Assembly: GCA_032718475.1 (NCBI GenBank)
Contig: JAUCBJ010004174.1
Location: 25,664-89,663, forward strand
Direction of reading: 5' to 3'
Origin: Nemertoderma westbladi
Taxonomy: Eukaryota > Xenacoelomorpha > Nemertodermatida > Nemertodermatidae
Length of the DNA stretch: 64,000 nt
The notes beneath the pieces were generated by a model, which was not told where the DNA came from, made no database searches, and saw only the letters and a program-made list of their open reading frames with translations. A program made the position numbers and the translations under genes. The stretch's first letter is position 1, and each line of letters opens with the position of its first letter. Of this stretch, positions 12,226 through 23,300 are shown in pieces.

Positions 12226-14008
12226 TTAAGCCTATTAAACCCGGAGGGGGTGGGCGGGAGAGGGGGGGGGGGTGGGGGGGGGGGTCAATATGACCTCCCC
12301 CCCGTGGTTTTTTTGTTATAACTCTGAAACAAACGCAGTGGGGAATCTGAAATTTTATGACTTTTCCTAAAAATCTATTGTCTTCCTAATATTGAAAATG
12401 GTTTTCAAAAATATTGTGAAGTTTTCGAGTTATGGCACCATTTTCTAACCCTACTTTTGGCACTTTTTTTTGAGGCGTTTTTTGAAAATTACATTTCATT
12501 AAATATGATTTGTAACATCTCTATTTTTTATTTACACCGGTTTTTTGGTGTTTACAATTAGATGGAATTCATATAAATAAATTTAAAAATTTCAAACTTG
12601 TTTTTTTCGGCGGGTGCCAATTTTTGTGCCAGCTCCAAATTTTGAAATATGTCAATTTTGTAAATTGATTTTTGAACCTGTTTTTTTGCGCAATTGGGGT
12701 TTTTGGGGTTCTGATTTCGATTGAATATATACGAGTTGCAACAGGCGAATCAAACTTGTATTTTTCGGCGCTGTTTGTGCAAAATCTGGTTCCAGCACGA
12801 AATTTTGAAAATCCATTCAATAGTTCAATTGCTTGTGACAACTTATTTCTCGCATTTTAGAGGTTTATGGCGGTTCTGAATTCAACGGAATAAATAATTA
12901 TCTAACTAGACATCTCAAACTTGTATTTTTCGGAAGTGGGTGCAAAATTTGGTGCTACTGTAGCACCAAATTTTGAAAACCATCAAATATATCATTTGAT
13001 TGTGTCACCTTGTTTCTTGCGTTATACGGGTTTGTGAGGGTTCTGAATTCAATGGAATAAATAATTATCTAACTAGACATCTCAAACTTGTATTTTTCGG
13101 AAGTGGGTGCAAAATTTGGTGCTAGCACCAAATTTTGAAAACCATCAAATATATCATTTGATTGTGTCACCTTGTTTCTTGCGTTATACGGGTTTGTAAG
13201 GGTTCTGAATTCAATGGAATAAGTAAAAATTGCATAAGAGTTTTCAAACTTGTATTTTTCGTCGGTGGGTGAAAATTGTTGTGCCAGCACCAAATTTTTG
13301 AAAATAAGCAAACTGATCAATAGATAATATCATCTTGTTTCTTGCGTTATGCGGGTTTATGAGGGTCCTGAATCCGATGGAATCAATAAACTTGTCAGCA
13401 AAGACTGCAAAAATCTCAAACTTGTACTTTTTCGTGATGGGTACGAAATTTGGTGCTAGCACCAAAATTTCCATATTACGCCGAAAAATACGATTAGTAA
13501 TTTATATAATTAGCAATTAGAAATCTATTCAATTAGAATCAGCGCCCCAGAAAACCTAAAATTGTGAATTTATAACATCGTATAAGAGAATTAAATATTT
13601 TGTGTTCAAGCTGAAAAGTGCTGGTTACTTGCTTTTTTCATTTTTTGCCTACGTAGAGGACTAAAACAGCCATTTATACTAATCAGATTATTTTTAAATA
13701 TTTTCCAATGGATTTTAAGCACCAGAAAACCTGTATTGAAACACGATTAGCCGAAAATTGTAATTTTCAAAATTTAAGAAAATTGTTCACAACTTGTAAT
13801 TTTGGTGCTGCAAAATAACCATCCCAGTACTTTTTTGAAATTTTTTTTTGGTCGGATTCAGACTAGTGAAATCTATGTACAAACAAAAAAATCAGACGTT
13901 TTCGTTAAGATTTGTAGATTTTAGAGGGAGGGGTCAATATGACACCACCCCCCCCCCCCCCCCGGTATTTGTTTTGTACATTTTATAGCCCGGTACTAAT
14001 AGGGTTAA
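12226..14008. mobile_element. Non-autonomous piggyBac-like element
   Basis: The element (12230-14004) is flanked by TTAA at 12226-12229 and 14005-14008, the target duplication of piggyBac transposons. The left end reads GCCTATTAAACCCGG and the right end, reversed, CCCTATTAGTACCGGG, giving imperfect 16-base inverted repeats starting with the CCT typical of piggyBac. Just inside both ends lie G/C-rich runs and GGGGTCAATATGAC. The interior has no transposase frame, so it would depend on an outside enzyme. Confidence 0.65.
12590..13480. repeat. Degenerate tandem repeat of about 165 bp inside the piggyBac-like element
   Basis: Six diverged copies share CAAACTTGTATTTTTCGG, then GGTGC.AGCACCAAATTTTG and a GCG..ATGCGGGTTT block, at about 12590, 12746, 12915, 13080, 13245 and 13415. 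GGTGCTAGCACC is itself palindromic. No convincing protein is encoded. Confidence 0.75.
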
Positions 14009-14310
14009 ATAATAACTGCCATGTAAATAAATGTATAATAATAAATGTGAAATATCACCGGAGTCGCTTTATTAAACTATTGAGGCTAATGAATGAAAGC
14101 AAAAAATAAAATCATGGCTCACCCAGTAAGTGGTCGGGAAGTGAAACTATCTGTTTCAAATTTCATGCAATCTCATTAAGATTTGTAGAAAAGTATGGGG
14201 GAGGTTTTTGTATAACCTGTCCATCCGGACATAGTAAAATTATAGTAAAATACTTCATTATTGTTGTCGTGGTGGACTAAGTGCTGCGGACATCTCTCTA
14301 TATACATAGT

Positions 14311-14709
14311 GTTACTACTACTACTACTACTACACAATCGGCCTGCTGCAATGAAGCTGCACGCACATTGAGATTCTATGCGGCTTAACAAAAATATATA
14401 TGCCACCACCATGCACCACATGCAATGCGCATTAAGAATGCTATGCCGGATTTTCAACAAAATTGCACCGCCACAACTCCCTATCGCCCATGACTTTCGC
14501 GAGATTATCCGCATCTTCAAGGCCACTGTCCTTTCGTAGGCGTCTCAAGAAAGTCATGGGCTGTCCACCATGCTTATTTTCTCCATGGGACTGCCAAAGC
14601 ACAAGATAGATTGTGCACAAACTGGTCCTCACGGCGAAAGCAATGTCCTGCAAACCGGAGGCGGCTTTGTTTAAGTGTCAAGCTTGGGGAACCAATGACA
14701 CCTCCAATG
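14311..14709 (-). mobile_element. LINE 3' fragment with triplet tail
   Basis: The minus strand encodes the C-terminal end of a non-LTR retrotransposon ORF2 (QPMTFLRRLRKDSGLEDAD then MGDRELWRCNF) and ends in a (GTA)n tail at 14312-14332. The frame is broken. The same C-terminal block occurs at 14711-15017 and at 61700-61945. Confidence 0.8.
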
Positions 14710-15038
14710 TTATACTACTACTACTAGGATCGGCATGCTGCATTGCAGCTGCATTTTTAAGAATGCTGTGCCGGCTTGTCAACAAAATTGCACCGCCACA
14801 ACTCCCTATCACCCATGACATTTGCTAGATCATCCGCATCTTTAAGGCCAGTGTCCTTTAAGATGCGTCTCAAGAAAGTCATGGGCTGCCCACCATGCTT
14901 ATTCACTCCATGAGGCTGCCAAAGTACAAGATTATACACTGGCTGGTCCTCATGGCGAAAGCAATGTCCTGCAAAGCGGAGGCGATTTTGTTTTAGTGTC
15001 AAGCTTGGGGGAACCAATGAGACACCTCCAATGTTATA
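14710..15038 (-). mobile_element. Second LINE 3' fragment, same family
   Basis: The minus strand encodes RLRFAGHCFRHEDQP, VNKHGGQPMTFLRRILKDTG and MGDRELWRCNFVDKP, followed by a (TAG)n tail at 14711-14727. It abuts the first fragment's 5' end directly, so two copies stand head to tail. Confidence 0.82.
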
Positions 15039-15438
15039 TAGTGTCTGGTTGGAGATGTGATGAGAAGTGGCAACGGATGATGCCGTTAGAGATTTGGTCT
15101 ATTTTGTCCAATGCTGCATGTGCAGTTGGATTCATCAATAGACCAATTCCACCATTGCCACTATCATCTGCTGACGCGAGGGCGAGTCGCCAACCGCCCC
15201 CCATGTCCTTAATCAGAACCTCATCAGTCTGTCCAGTCTGCATTCGGTGCTCTTGAACACCCACTGCGCTAAGAGAAAGCTTATCTGCCAAGGCAGTCAG
15301 CTCACCTTGTCGCATTGGGGACCCGAGTGTTAGGGTGTTTACTGAGGCTAGTCTTGTGACTTGCCTCAGATTCACCAATGGCTTTGTTGGTCGGGGTGGA
15401 ACATGAGTTATAGTGTTATAGTGTCTGGTTGGAGATGT
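15039..15438 (-). mobile_element. LINE endonuclease (APE) domain fragment
   Basis: The minus strand encodes the N-terminal part of an apurinic-endonuclease-like domain: NLRQVTRLASVNTLTLGSP, LSLSAVGVQEHRM (catalytic-Glu region) and GNGGIGLLMNP. It is truncated after IIRCHFSS. Both borders carry the same block of about 22 bases (GTGTCTGGTTGGAGATGTG at 15041 and 15421), so this 5' part of the LINE sits inside 3' sequence of a related copy. Confidence 0.7.
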
Positions 15439-15790
15439 GTGCATTGTACTTGACAAAGTGAACCCGACGTAGCATTTTTTGTATCCAAAGATTTGATGTC
15501 CTCAGCAGTTGTAGCCCAGCTTGGACTCCCATAGAGGATAACTGGTACTTCTGCTGCTCTAAATAATCGGAAAGCCCATTCAATGCTGCCCATGTCTTTC
15601 CGTTACGTATTCGAAGGTCCTCACCTGACTTCCGGATCCATGATCCCAGGTAACAGAAGTCGTCCATATTCTCAAGCGTACCACCCTTAGAGCTTATACT
15701 CATACAATCAGACATTTCCTGAGGACTTTAAAAGTTAGCTGTCAAAATTTTGGTCTCCCTCTAGTGATTCTGAGAGTACTCCGAAGTCAT
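15419..15790 (-). mobile_element. LINE reverse-transcriptase C-terminal fragment
   Basis: The minus strand encodes ENMDDFCYLGSWIRKSGED, an alanine-rich stretch and MLRRVHFVKYNAHISNQTL, in the order found in the larger copy at 61380-61700. It is 5'-truncated near 15790, where a plus-strand fragment of the same region begins. Confidence 0.75.
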
Positions 15791-15794
15791 CCGC

Positions 15795-16330
15795 AAAGTT
15801 CTGCTACCTTGGATCATGGGTTCGTAGGTCAGGTGAAGATCTCCGAATTCGCAAAGAAAGCCTGATCTGCCGTCCACAAGCTATCCAGGACATGGAAGAG
15901 CTGTGTTATCTCATGCTCTTTAAAAGTACGCCTTTTCTGTGCTGCTCTATGGCAGCCTTTGCTGGGCTCTTGTAGACACCAGATATCTGGACTGGATGGT
16001 ACAGATATCAGTATGCTGCACAGGGTGCACATTTTTACTGCACAACATTGTCTATTGTGCACGCATAAGCAATGAGGCGTTATACAGCTATTAACCAAAA
16101 TCACCCTGTAGAGACGCAGCCAGAAGTTTGATGTGCACTGTTTTCGCCGGCAGGATCAACCTGTACACAACCTTGTGATGTGGTCTGTTGGTGAGAATAG
16201 GCGTGATAGGCAGCCACTGACTTTCCTCTAACACCTGCTCAAGGAGGCCGGACTTGAGAACAGGGTTGAGAACTAGGAAAGTGTATGACTGACCGTGAGA
16301 TCTGGGGGCTCTATGTTGCTGGGCCAGCCG
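15795..16330 (+). mobile_element. LINE fragment in opposite orientation
   Basis: The plus strand encodes CYLGSWVRRSGEDLRIRKES and, with several stops and shifts, the rest of the same C-terminal region down to about 16330. Together with 15419-15790 it forms a head-to-head pair sharing the LGSW segment. It is more decayed than the minus copy. Confidence 0.65.
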
Positions 16331-17205
16331 ATACTGAACCGATGCTGCTTATGTTGCTGTAGTGACGGATAGGGGATATAGATCAAAACACCCCCCCCCC
16401 CCCCCCCCTCCCCCCCTCCCCGCTGCCTATAAACAATACCAAACTGGCTTCTACTAGTAAGTAGTACAAATAGGCAGATACGATGATTAGTGAAGTGAGA
16501 GAGAGAGGATAATGAATAAACATAGTAGATATCAACTAACTAACAAGCAATGCAACAATGTTACACAGTGTGATAAAGATTTATTATAAGATACGTGAAA
16601 TTAATTATATTAGTTGAAAGAAAGAAACGTTAGTATCTATAAACTAAATATAAACACAAAATATTTAAAAATAATTAGAAAATAAATAGCTGAATGCAAT
16701 GAACTGCGACATGTTCGAGTTGTTAAGGCATTCCGAGTTGTATTCGAGTTTGGTGAGAAACTTGCAACGATTGTGACGTCAGACAGTCCATGCACATTGA
16801 GACAGTAAAGCGAATTAGTAGAATGAAATAGTTGTTAACATGAACTATGAGCACATGAACCATGTATAACTCACGAGCTTGAACTGGATATTGAGTGTTT
16901 ATCAGCAGCTGTAGTAACAAAAAATAACAATTTTACTATAAATAAGTTATATATTATATTACTGAACACAAATCGTAATGCTGGAACTTACTTAAAAATA
17001 TTGTTTTACCATGGCACCTGGAATTCATACACAAAACATCAGTTTCTAAAAATCCTACGGTGTTCTAACTTTGACCCTTTGCCAAATAGGGGGCATGTAA
17101 TGGGTATAATGAGGACGTATTTCTCACAATTTATATTCCAGGATTATAAAGTACCATTATTGACTTCCTGTTGACATTATCAACAGTAAAATATATATGA
17201 AACAG
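16331..17205. other. Non-coding region with poly-C run
   Basis: An 18-base C run starts at 16391 and continues as C/T-rich sequence to about 16424. The rest is AT-rich without a supported gene. Confidence 0.45.
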
Positions 17206-17378
17206 TTATTGAACATTGGTAGCGGTAGGAGCAGAAAGTAACGAACGTTTATGTCTCTGGGCATCTGTTGGGTCATCTTTGGAAATACGTTGAATAATTG
17301 ATTGCTTAACATCATCAGGGATATCATTTTCCGATGCGGTCACACTACTAGTCGCACTGGAATAGGTTAGGTCAGTAT
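17206..17378 (-). CDS. ERICH3: ERICH3-like terminal exon
   Basis: The acceptor TTTCTGTAG precedes 17378. The G left from the previous exon completes an Asp codon and 56 residues follow to a TAA at 17206-17208. No AATAAA is found within about 500 bases downstream, so it could be an alternative or decayed 3' end. Confidence 0.62.
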
Positions 17379-20300
17379 CTACAGAAAGCAAGAAGTATAG
17401 AAAACAGAGGTAAAACAAGTGAGTGTTAGTGGGACAATGAATTCAGAAGAGTTAAAACATTTTATAAACTTACTGTATGGAACTAATTCTAAACAATCGC
17501 GTCGAAAAAATTTTGGGTCGGCCAAATGTCTTTTTGCCATTTTTTACTTATGAAACCTCTGTACACATTTTCTGTTCTACTTTTGAAATGAAACCTTGAG
17601 CTCTCTCATGGTACGAAAAGGTGGATTCTGTGAACCGGGCCAATTTACATTTTACGTAGCTACCAAGCTGAAATGTGAGTATAAGAAGAGCCACACCGTC
17701 ACACCCGCCCAAGCTTCAACAGGAAAGGCATATAAAAGGAGCATTCGGGTTGTTTCTGGTATTTCGGAGCCAAAAGAAAGAGAAGCCTACTGGTCATCTC
17801 TATATTCGCGTTTCACATGTATAGTTGCATCCAAATCAGGCCAGACACAGTTTTAGGGGACTGTATATTATTTGGATTTTGTATCTAGTCAAACCACCAG
17901 GAGCGAGTTCATAGTAAAACAAAATTACATTTCAAATTGAATAATAAAAATGGTACTTCGACAATGGGATTAAGGCTAAGATAATTTTAGGACAATCAAT
18001 TAATCTGGAATACCTGAGCACGATGCCTCGTTTTTCTCGTCGTATGTTGTACGTTTATTCTTCAACCATTCCGCCGTTTTCTCTTTACGGAGGATCATTG
18101 CAGCGGTCGATGGTGACACTTCATCAACAGCACATAGGTCATTAACTTGGTCTTCATTCACGGACAGCTTAGAATCGAACATGTTGCTTTTGGCTGACTT
18201 ATCAGAATGGCGTCTACTTTTCGCTGACTTGTCAGAATCACGTCTTCTTTTGGCTGATTTGTCAGAATCACGTCTAGTTTTGTCTGATTTGTTAGAATCG
18301 CGTCTACTTTTGGCTGACTTGTCAGAATCACGTCTAGTTTTGTCTGATTTGTTAGAATTGCGTCTACTTTTGGCTGACTTATCAGAATCGCGTCTAGTTT
18401 TGTCTGATTTGTTAGAATTGTGTCTACTTTTGACTGACTTGTCAGAATCACGTCTAGTTTTGTCTGATTTGTTAGAATTGCGTCTAGTTTTGTCTGATTT
18501 GTTAGAATCGCGTCTATTTTTGGTTGATTTATCAGATTCGCGTCTAGTTTTGGCGGATTTATCATTTTGGCGTATACTGTACTGGGATTTGCCAGAATCG
18601 CGTCTGCTTGTGGCTGATTTCACCGATTCCAATTCCTTATTGACTGACTGTGCGGATGGTATGGATTCAGGCCTTACAATCTCTTTACTATCATTCACGC
18701 CCAACGATACCGGTTTGCTGCTGCCGGCTGACATCACAGATGGTATGGATTGCGGCCTAACGACATCCCACTTATCCGTGGCCGATGCATTGCCGAAGCT
18801 GCAAGTGTCCTCGGTCCCGATAACATCCTCACTAACGTAATTGTTGGGGACGTTTGTGACAGACCCAACAATACTGCTTACTACTTCCTCTAAGCTATAA
18901 TTATCATTTATTTCCTCTGCAAGAGATTCTTCCTTACAGGTTTTAATATCCTCTGCATCAGAATCATCTTTGGCGGATGCAATATCCTCTGGAAGAGAAT
19001 CAACAGTCGTATCCATATCCTCAGCAATACCACCTTCTTCACTTCTTAAATCAATCTCTTTCACAGACTTCTCATAGGTATTTTCGTAAGAATCATCGTC
19101 TGGCTTGTCTATTTCTCTGACTTTCGAAATTTCTTCAAAAGTTTCTGAGTAATCTTCACTATCAACTTGTTCCAAAGCAGTATCCAAACCATCCTGTGAG
19201 TTTTTTCCTCCTTTGCTGCTTAAAAATGAATCATCGTGTGCATCTTCGCGAGCACTAAGACTGCCACAATTATCTTCAATTTGATCCATAATATCCATTC
19301 TTTTAGAGCCTATGGCAGTTAAGTAAAAGGGACGATAATATAAAATACAACAAGAAAATACTGACATTAATCACATTAAAATTAAAACAAATACACGACA
19401 AATAATTGAAAACACTACATAATAAAGCAAAATAAATTAGCTATAAGTAATATTGGGAACGTGAAAAACAGTTATATTAAGAAAGATAATAAAACAAAAC
19501 AGGAAATTTAAATAGCAGACCATTTGAGGGTACGATTAAATAACTGGAGTTTACAAACCTTTCTGGGTTTCTTCGTGATCGCTATCAAATGATTCCTTGT
19601 CGTAATCGTCCTTGTCGTCTTCAACCTGAAACAATATTAACTGCTACTGAATGTGTTTACAAATTACTTATCGCAATTTTATAGCAAAATTATATTAAAA
19701 GATAATTCAGGTCAATAAATGTAAGCGGATTCAATTCCGATGCATTATCCACCCGAGAATGGGACCTGTGGCATTTTATCAATATAGTTGGGGATACGAG
19801 ATTACCAATAATAATCTCGCCTCATAACCAACTTTGGGGGGGGGGGGGGGGGGGGCGACACAAGCCCTAAAGCCACAGAGAGAGGTGAGAGGTCAAACCA
19901 CCTCGGAGGGAGAACACAGCTAGTAGAGGCTAGCGGCGGGGGGAAACACTCACAGGGAGTGCCAAAGTGACAATTAGTATATTAGCCAATAGCAGGGGGG
20001 GAAGCACGTGAACAGAGATAGGAAAGCATCCACTGGGTACAGAAGGCCAAGTAGAGTAAGAGGTGAAACCAATATCTGTGTGTATCAATCATATATTATT
20101 CTGTATTACTGATTTACCGGTCAGCTCATTAATCACAGAGTTGCAGACCGGTCATAATTTATGACCGTCACAGCCACCAACATCACCAATTAATATCTGT
20201 GTCGGAAGATTAATAGGTCTACTGAGAAACACAAACTCTATTATTTTCCCCGACGGCCTTCAGCCAAAATGACTATAGTACAACAGCCCCAGCAGAACGG

Positions 20301-23300
20301 TGATGCGTACTTAATCTAACCTGGTCGGGATCTACAATCCTGTCACAGTCATAAACTGCCACCTACAACTGACACTGTGACCGCAACACCAGACAAAGAT
20401 GAGCGAACAGGAGCCCCGACAGTCAGAGGGAGAAAGATCGCCGCCGCGGACCCCGGACGACACCACCCAAACGATCCAAGAGGCCGCGACGAGACGGTAT
20501 CGGCCTGCCACGCCGGATTTGCCAACGAGGGACGATCCGGCTATCCAAGCGGAGGGCGGCCGTCAACTACGAGGGAGACGCACGACGACGACGGCGGTCG
20601 GATTACCGAAGTCGCCGGCCAGCCACAGGCCGAGGGCGATGGACGGCCCACCAGAACGGCAATGGTGGGGCCGCCGGTACGACGTCGGACGAAGAGAGAA
20701 GGTAGAGTCGACAAAGAGGACGTCGGGACGAGTGATCGGCTACGCAGGGCCTACAACACCACAAAGAAACTACTCAAAGAGGCTAAGGAAGGGAGAAAGG
20801 TAGACCAGTCTAAACTATGCCAGAGGCTAGGTGAGTCGAATAAACATTTTCGTTATTTGGTCCGTTTTGGACAGCGAGAACTGGTGAGTGAGAGAGCGAG
20901 GGGGGTCGTCACGGAACTGTTTGAATTGTGGCGGTCCGGGGTAATGGAGCCAGACGTAGTGTATGTAGGGCCTTACTAGTGGATGCTAGGGGAATTAAGC
21001 TAGTGGGATGGGCGGACCCGCACGACGGCGAACCCGAGGTTAACCCCGAGGATTCGGTGTTATCAGTTAGCGAGAACCCCAGAAAGCGGGGGAAAGTTAG
21101 TAGGACAGAGAGGCGACGGGAGTCCGTCGCGACCGATAAGTCCGCTACATCCTCTGCGAATACAAGAAGGGCGTTAGAGATAGATCTGGCGTGTCAACTA
21201 GACATTGTGGCGCTGGATCAGAAGGAGTTGGAGAGGCAACTAGACGAGGGAACCGCATTATTAGAGAGAGAGAGAGAGTTAGCGAGGGAATGTAGAGAGA
21301 GAGCTGAGAGGGTGGCGAGAGTGTGGCGAGAAACTGCAGGGAGCGGGAGGAAAGAGAGATGAGTGAGCGTAAAGAGCGCGAGGAATGGGAGGCGAAAGTA
21401 GAAAACGAGCGTAGAGAGCAAGAGGCAAAAGTAGAAAACGAGCGTAGAGAGTGAGAGGCAAGAGAAGTAAACGAGCGTAGAGAGCGAGAGGCGAGGGAGG
21501 CAGAATTAGCAAACCAAAGTTTGAGAGAGGACAGAGAGAGAGAGCGGGAAAGCGTATGCGGGATGATATGCATACCCGGTTGAGGGGGCTTATGCAATAC
21601 CAGGCGAAGCAAAAGCGCCGGTTGGAACTGGCGAAGTTGGGATTATCGGAGAGTGAGGCTGGTTCAGGTAGTATTTACGAGGAACTGGATGTAATGGAAA
21701 CCTTTGTTAATACCCCACTTACAGGTACCAGACCACAGACCCAGGACTGGTGTAACCGTACGGGCGGGGGGAGGGGGGGGGGGGTAATAATAATACGTTA
21801 GAAGGAGTTAATATTAATAGTACCGTAACAGACAACCCTAATCAAACCTTTGTTGCAGTAAATAATTAGCAAGTCGTTAGACTTGATTACTGTAAGAATT
21901 GTTGGCTGATTGATTGACTGGCTGGCTGGCTGACTGACTGACTGATCTACAGCCAAAGCTACTCTAACGATTTTTATGAAATTTTCACAGCAGCTAGATA
22001 CCGCGATTCTAAGGTCCCTGGCATGATCGGCTACTCCGTCCATAGCCTCTGGGCTCGAAAAATAGACGTAAACGAAAAAACGCCATAGGCGCAATGGTAG
22101 AATAACACAAATGACAGCTGGTGTCCTGACGAAAAATGGCTTATGTAATGCATTTCAACACAAGGCTTAGTAATAAATCGATGAGGTTGCCAAGATTATT
22201 ATACTTAGTACACCCATACTGTTTGTTTAGGCCCTAGGACACTCTGTCAAAGCAAATATTAACTGGTTGATTTAGTTTGTGGTTCTACACAGGCTTAGTA
22301 TAAATCGGTGAGGCTGCCAACTGGTTGGTTTAGTTTGCAATCTATTACCGCCTCAGCTGATAACTCTTCCCCCTGCTGAATGACTGTTAGGTACAGTGTA
22401 TTGGCTACATTAATGCCAACATTAATACAGTGGAAGCTGTATACTTATAAGGTGGAATGTTTACTCAGCCTTATACTGATACTCTCTCTGTAAGGCTAAG
22501 ACTAACATTATAGTTTGAAATATAAAAATCACTGCATCAGGTTTCAGGTTACACACTGTGGCTAAGGCGGAATGTTTACTCAGCCTCATACTGATAATTT
22601 GTAAGGCTAACACTAACATTCAAAATGTTTTGTAAGGTGAATGACATTTATCGGCTATGATTATTCTCTGGTTACTCACTCTGCTAATGTAAGCTGAATG
22701 ACTATTACACAGTGTGTTGGCTACAGTAATGCCAACATTAATACTGTGGAGACTGTATGTTTATAAAAGTGTATGTTTAATCAGCCACATAATATGATTC
22801 TCCATAGGCTAACATTATAGTTTTAAATGTAAAAATCAATGCTTATTATCTTATCAGGTTACACACTGTGGCATTCAATTCCAAATGTTTTATAGGTGAA
22901 CGGCATTTAGAATGAATGAAATGTATAGAGATGGCCTAGTAATGTTATTCAATAGAGGAATGGCCAACTAATTACATCTCAACTCAACTCGAGCGAGTGT
23001 AGATCGCATTGTTTGTACAGGACAAACAAACCTCGTCTGTCATAGACAGAGTGTAAGGCATAGAACAATTACACCATCTGGTTTGGCAACTAAATTCCTT
23101 TGTCCTACCTACCGCGTAGCTCAGCATTAGTTGAATGGACAGAACTCTCCACACCATCTGGTGTATAAACTAAAATACATTGTGTCTAATTGTTTATTTA
23201 TAAATCTTTTGGCCAACATTAATACTGTGGAGACTATGTTTATAAAAGTGTATGCTTAATCAGCCACATAATATGATTTTCCATAGGCTAACATTATAGT

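Noticed and set aside
17596-17856. 86-codon plus frame within the ERICH3 intron between its last two exons
   Set aside because: No recognisable motif and antisense to the host gene; could be a repeat remnant but not supportable.
18158-18840. Open frames of 135 and 219 codons overlapping the large ERICH3-like exon
   Set aside because: Products of the 30-base repeat read in other frames; the minus frame with matching splice phases is the real one.
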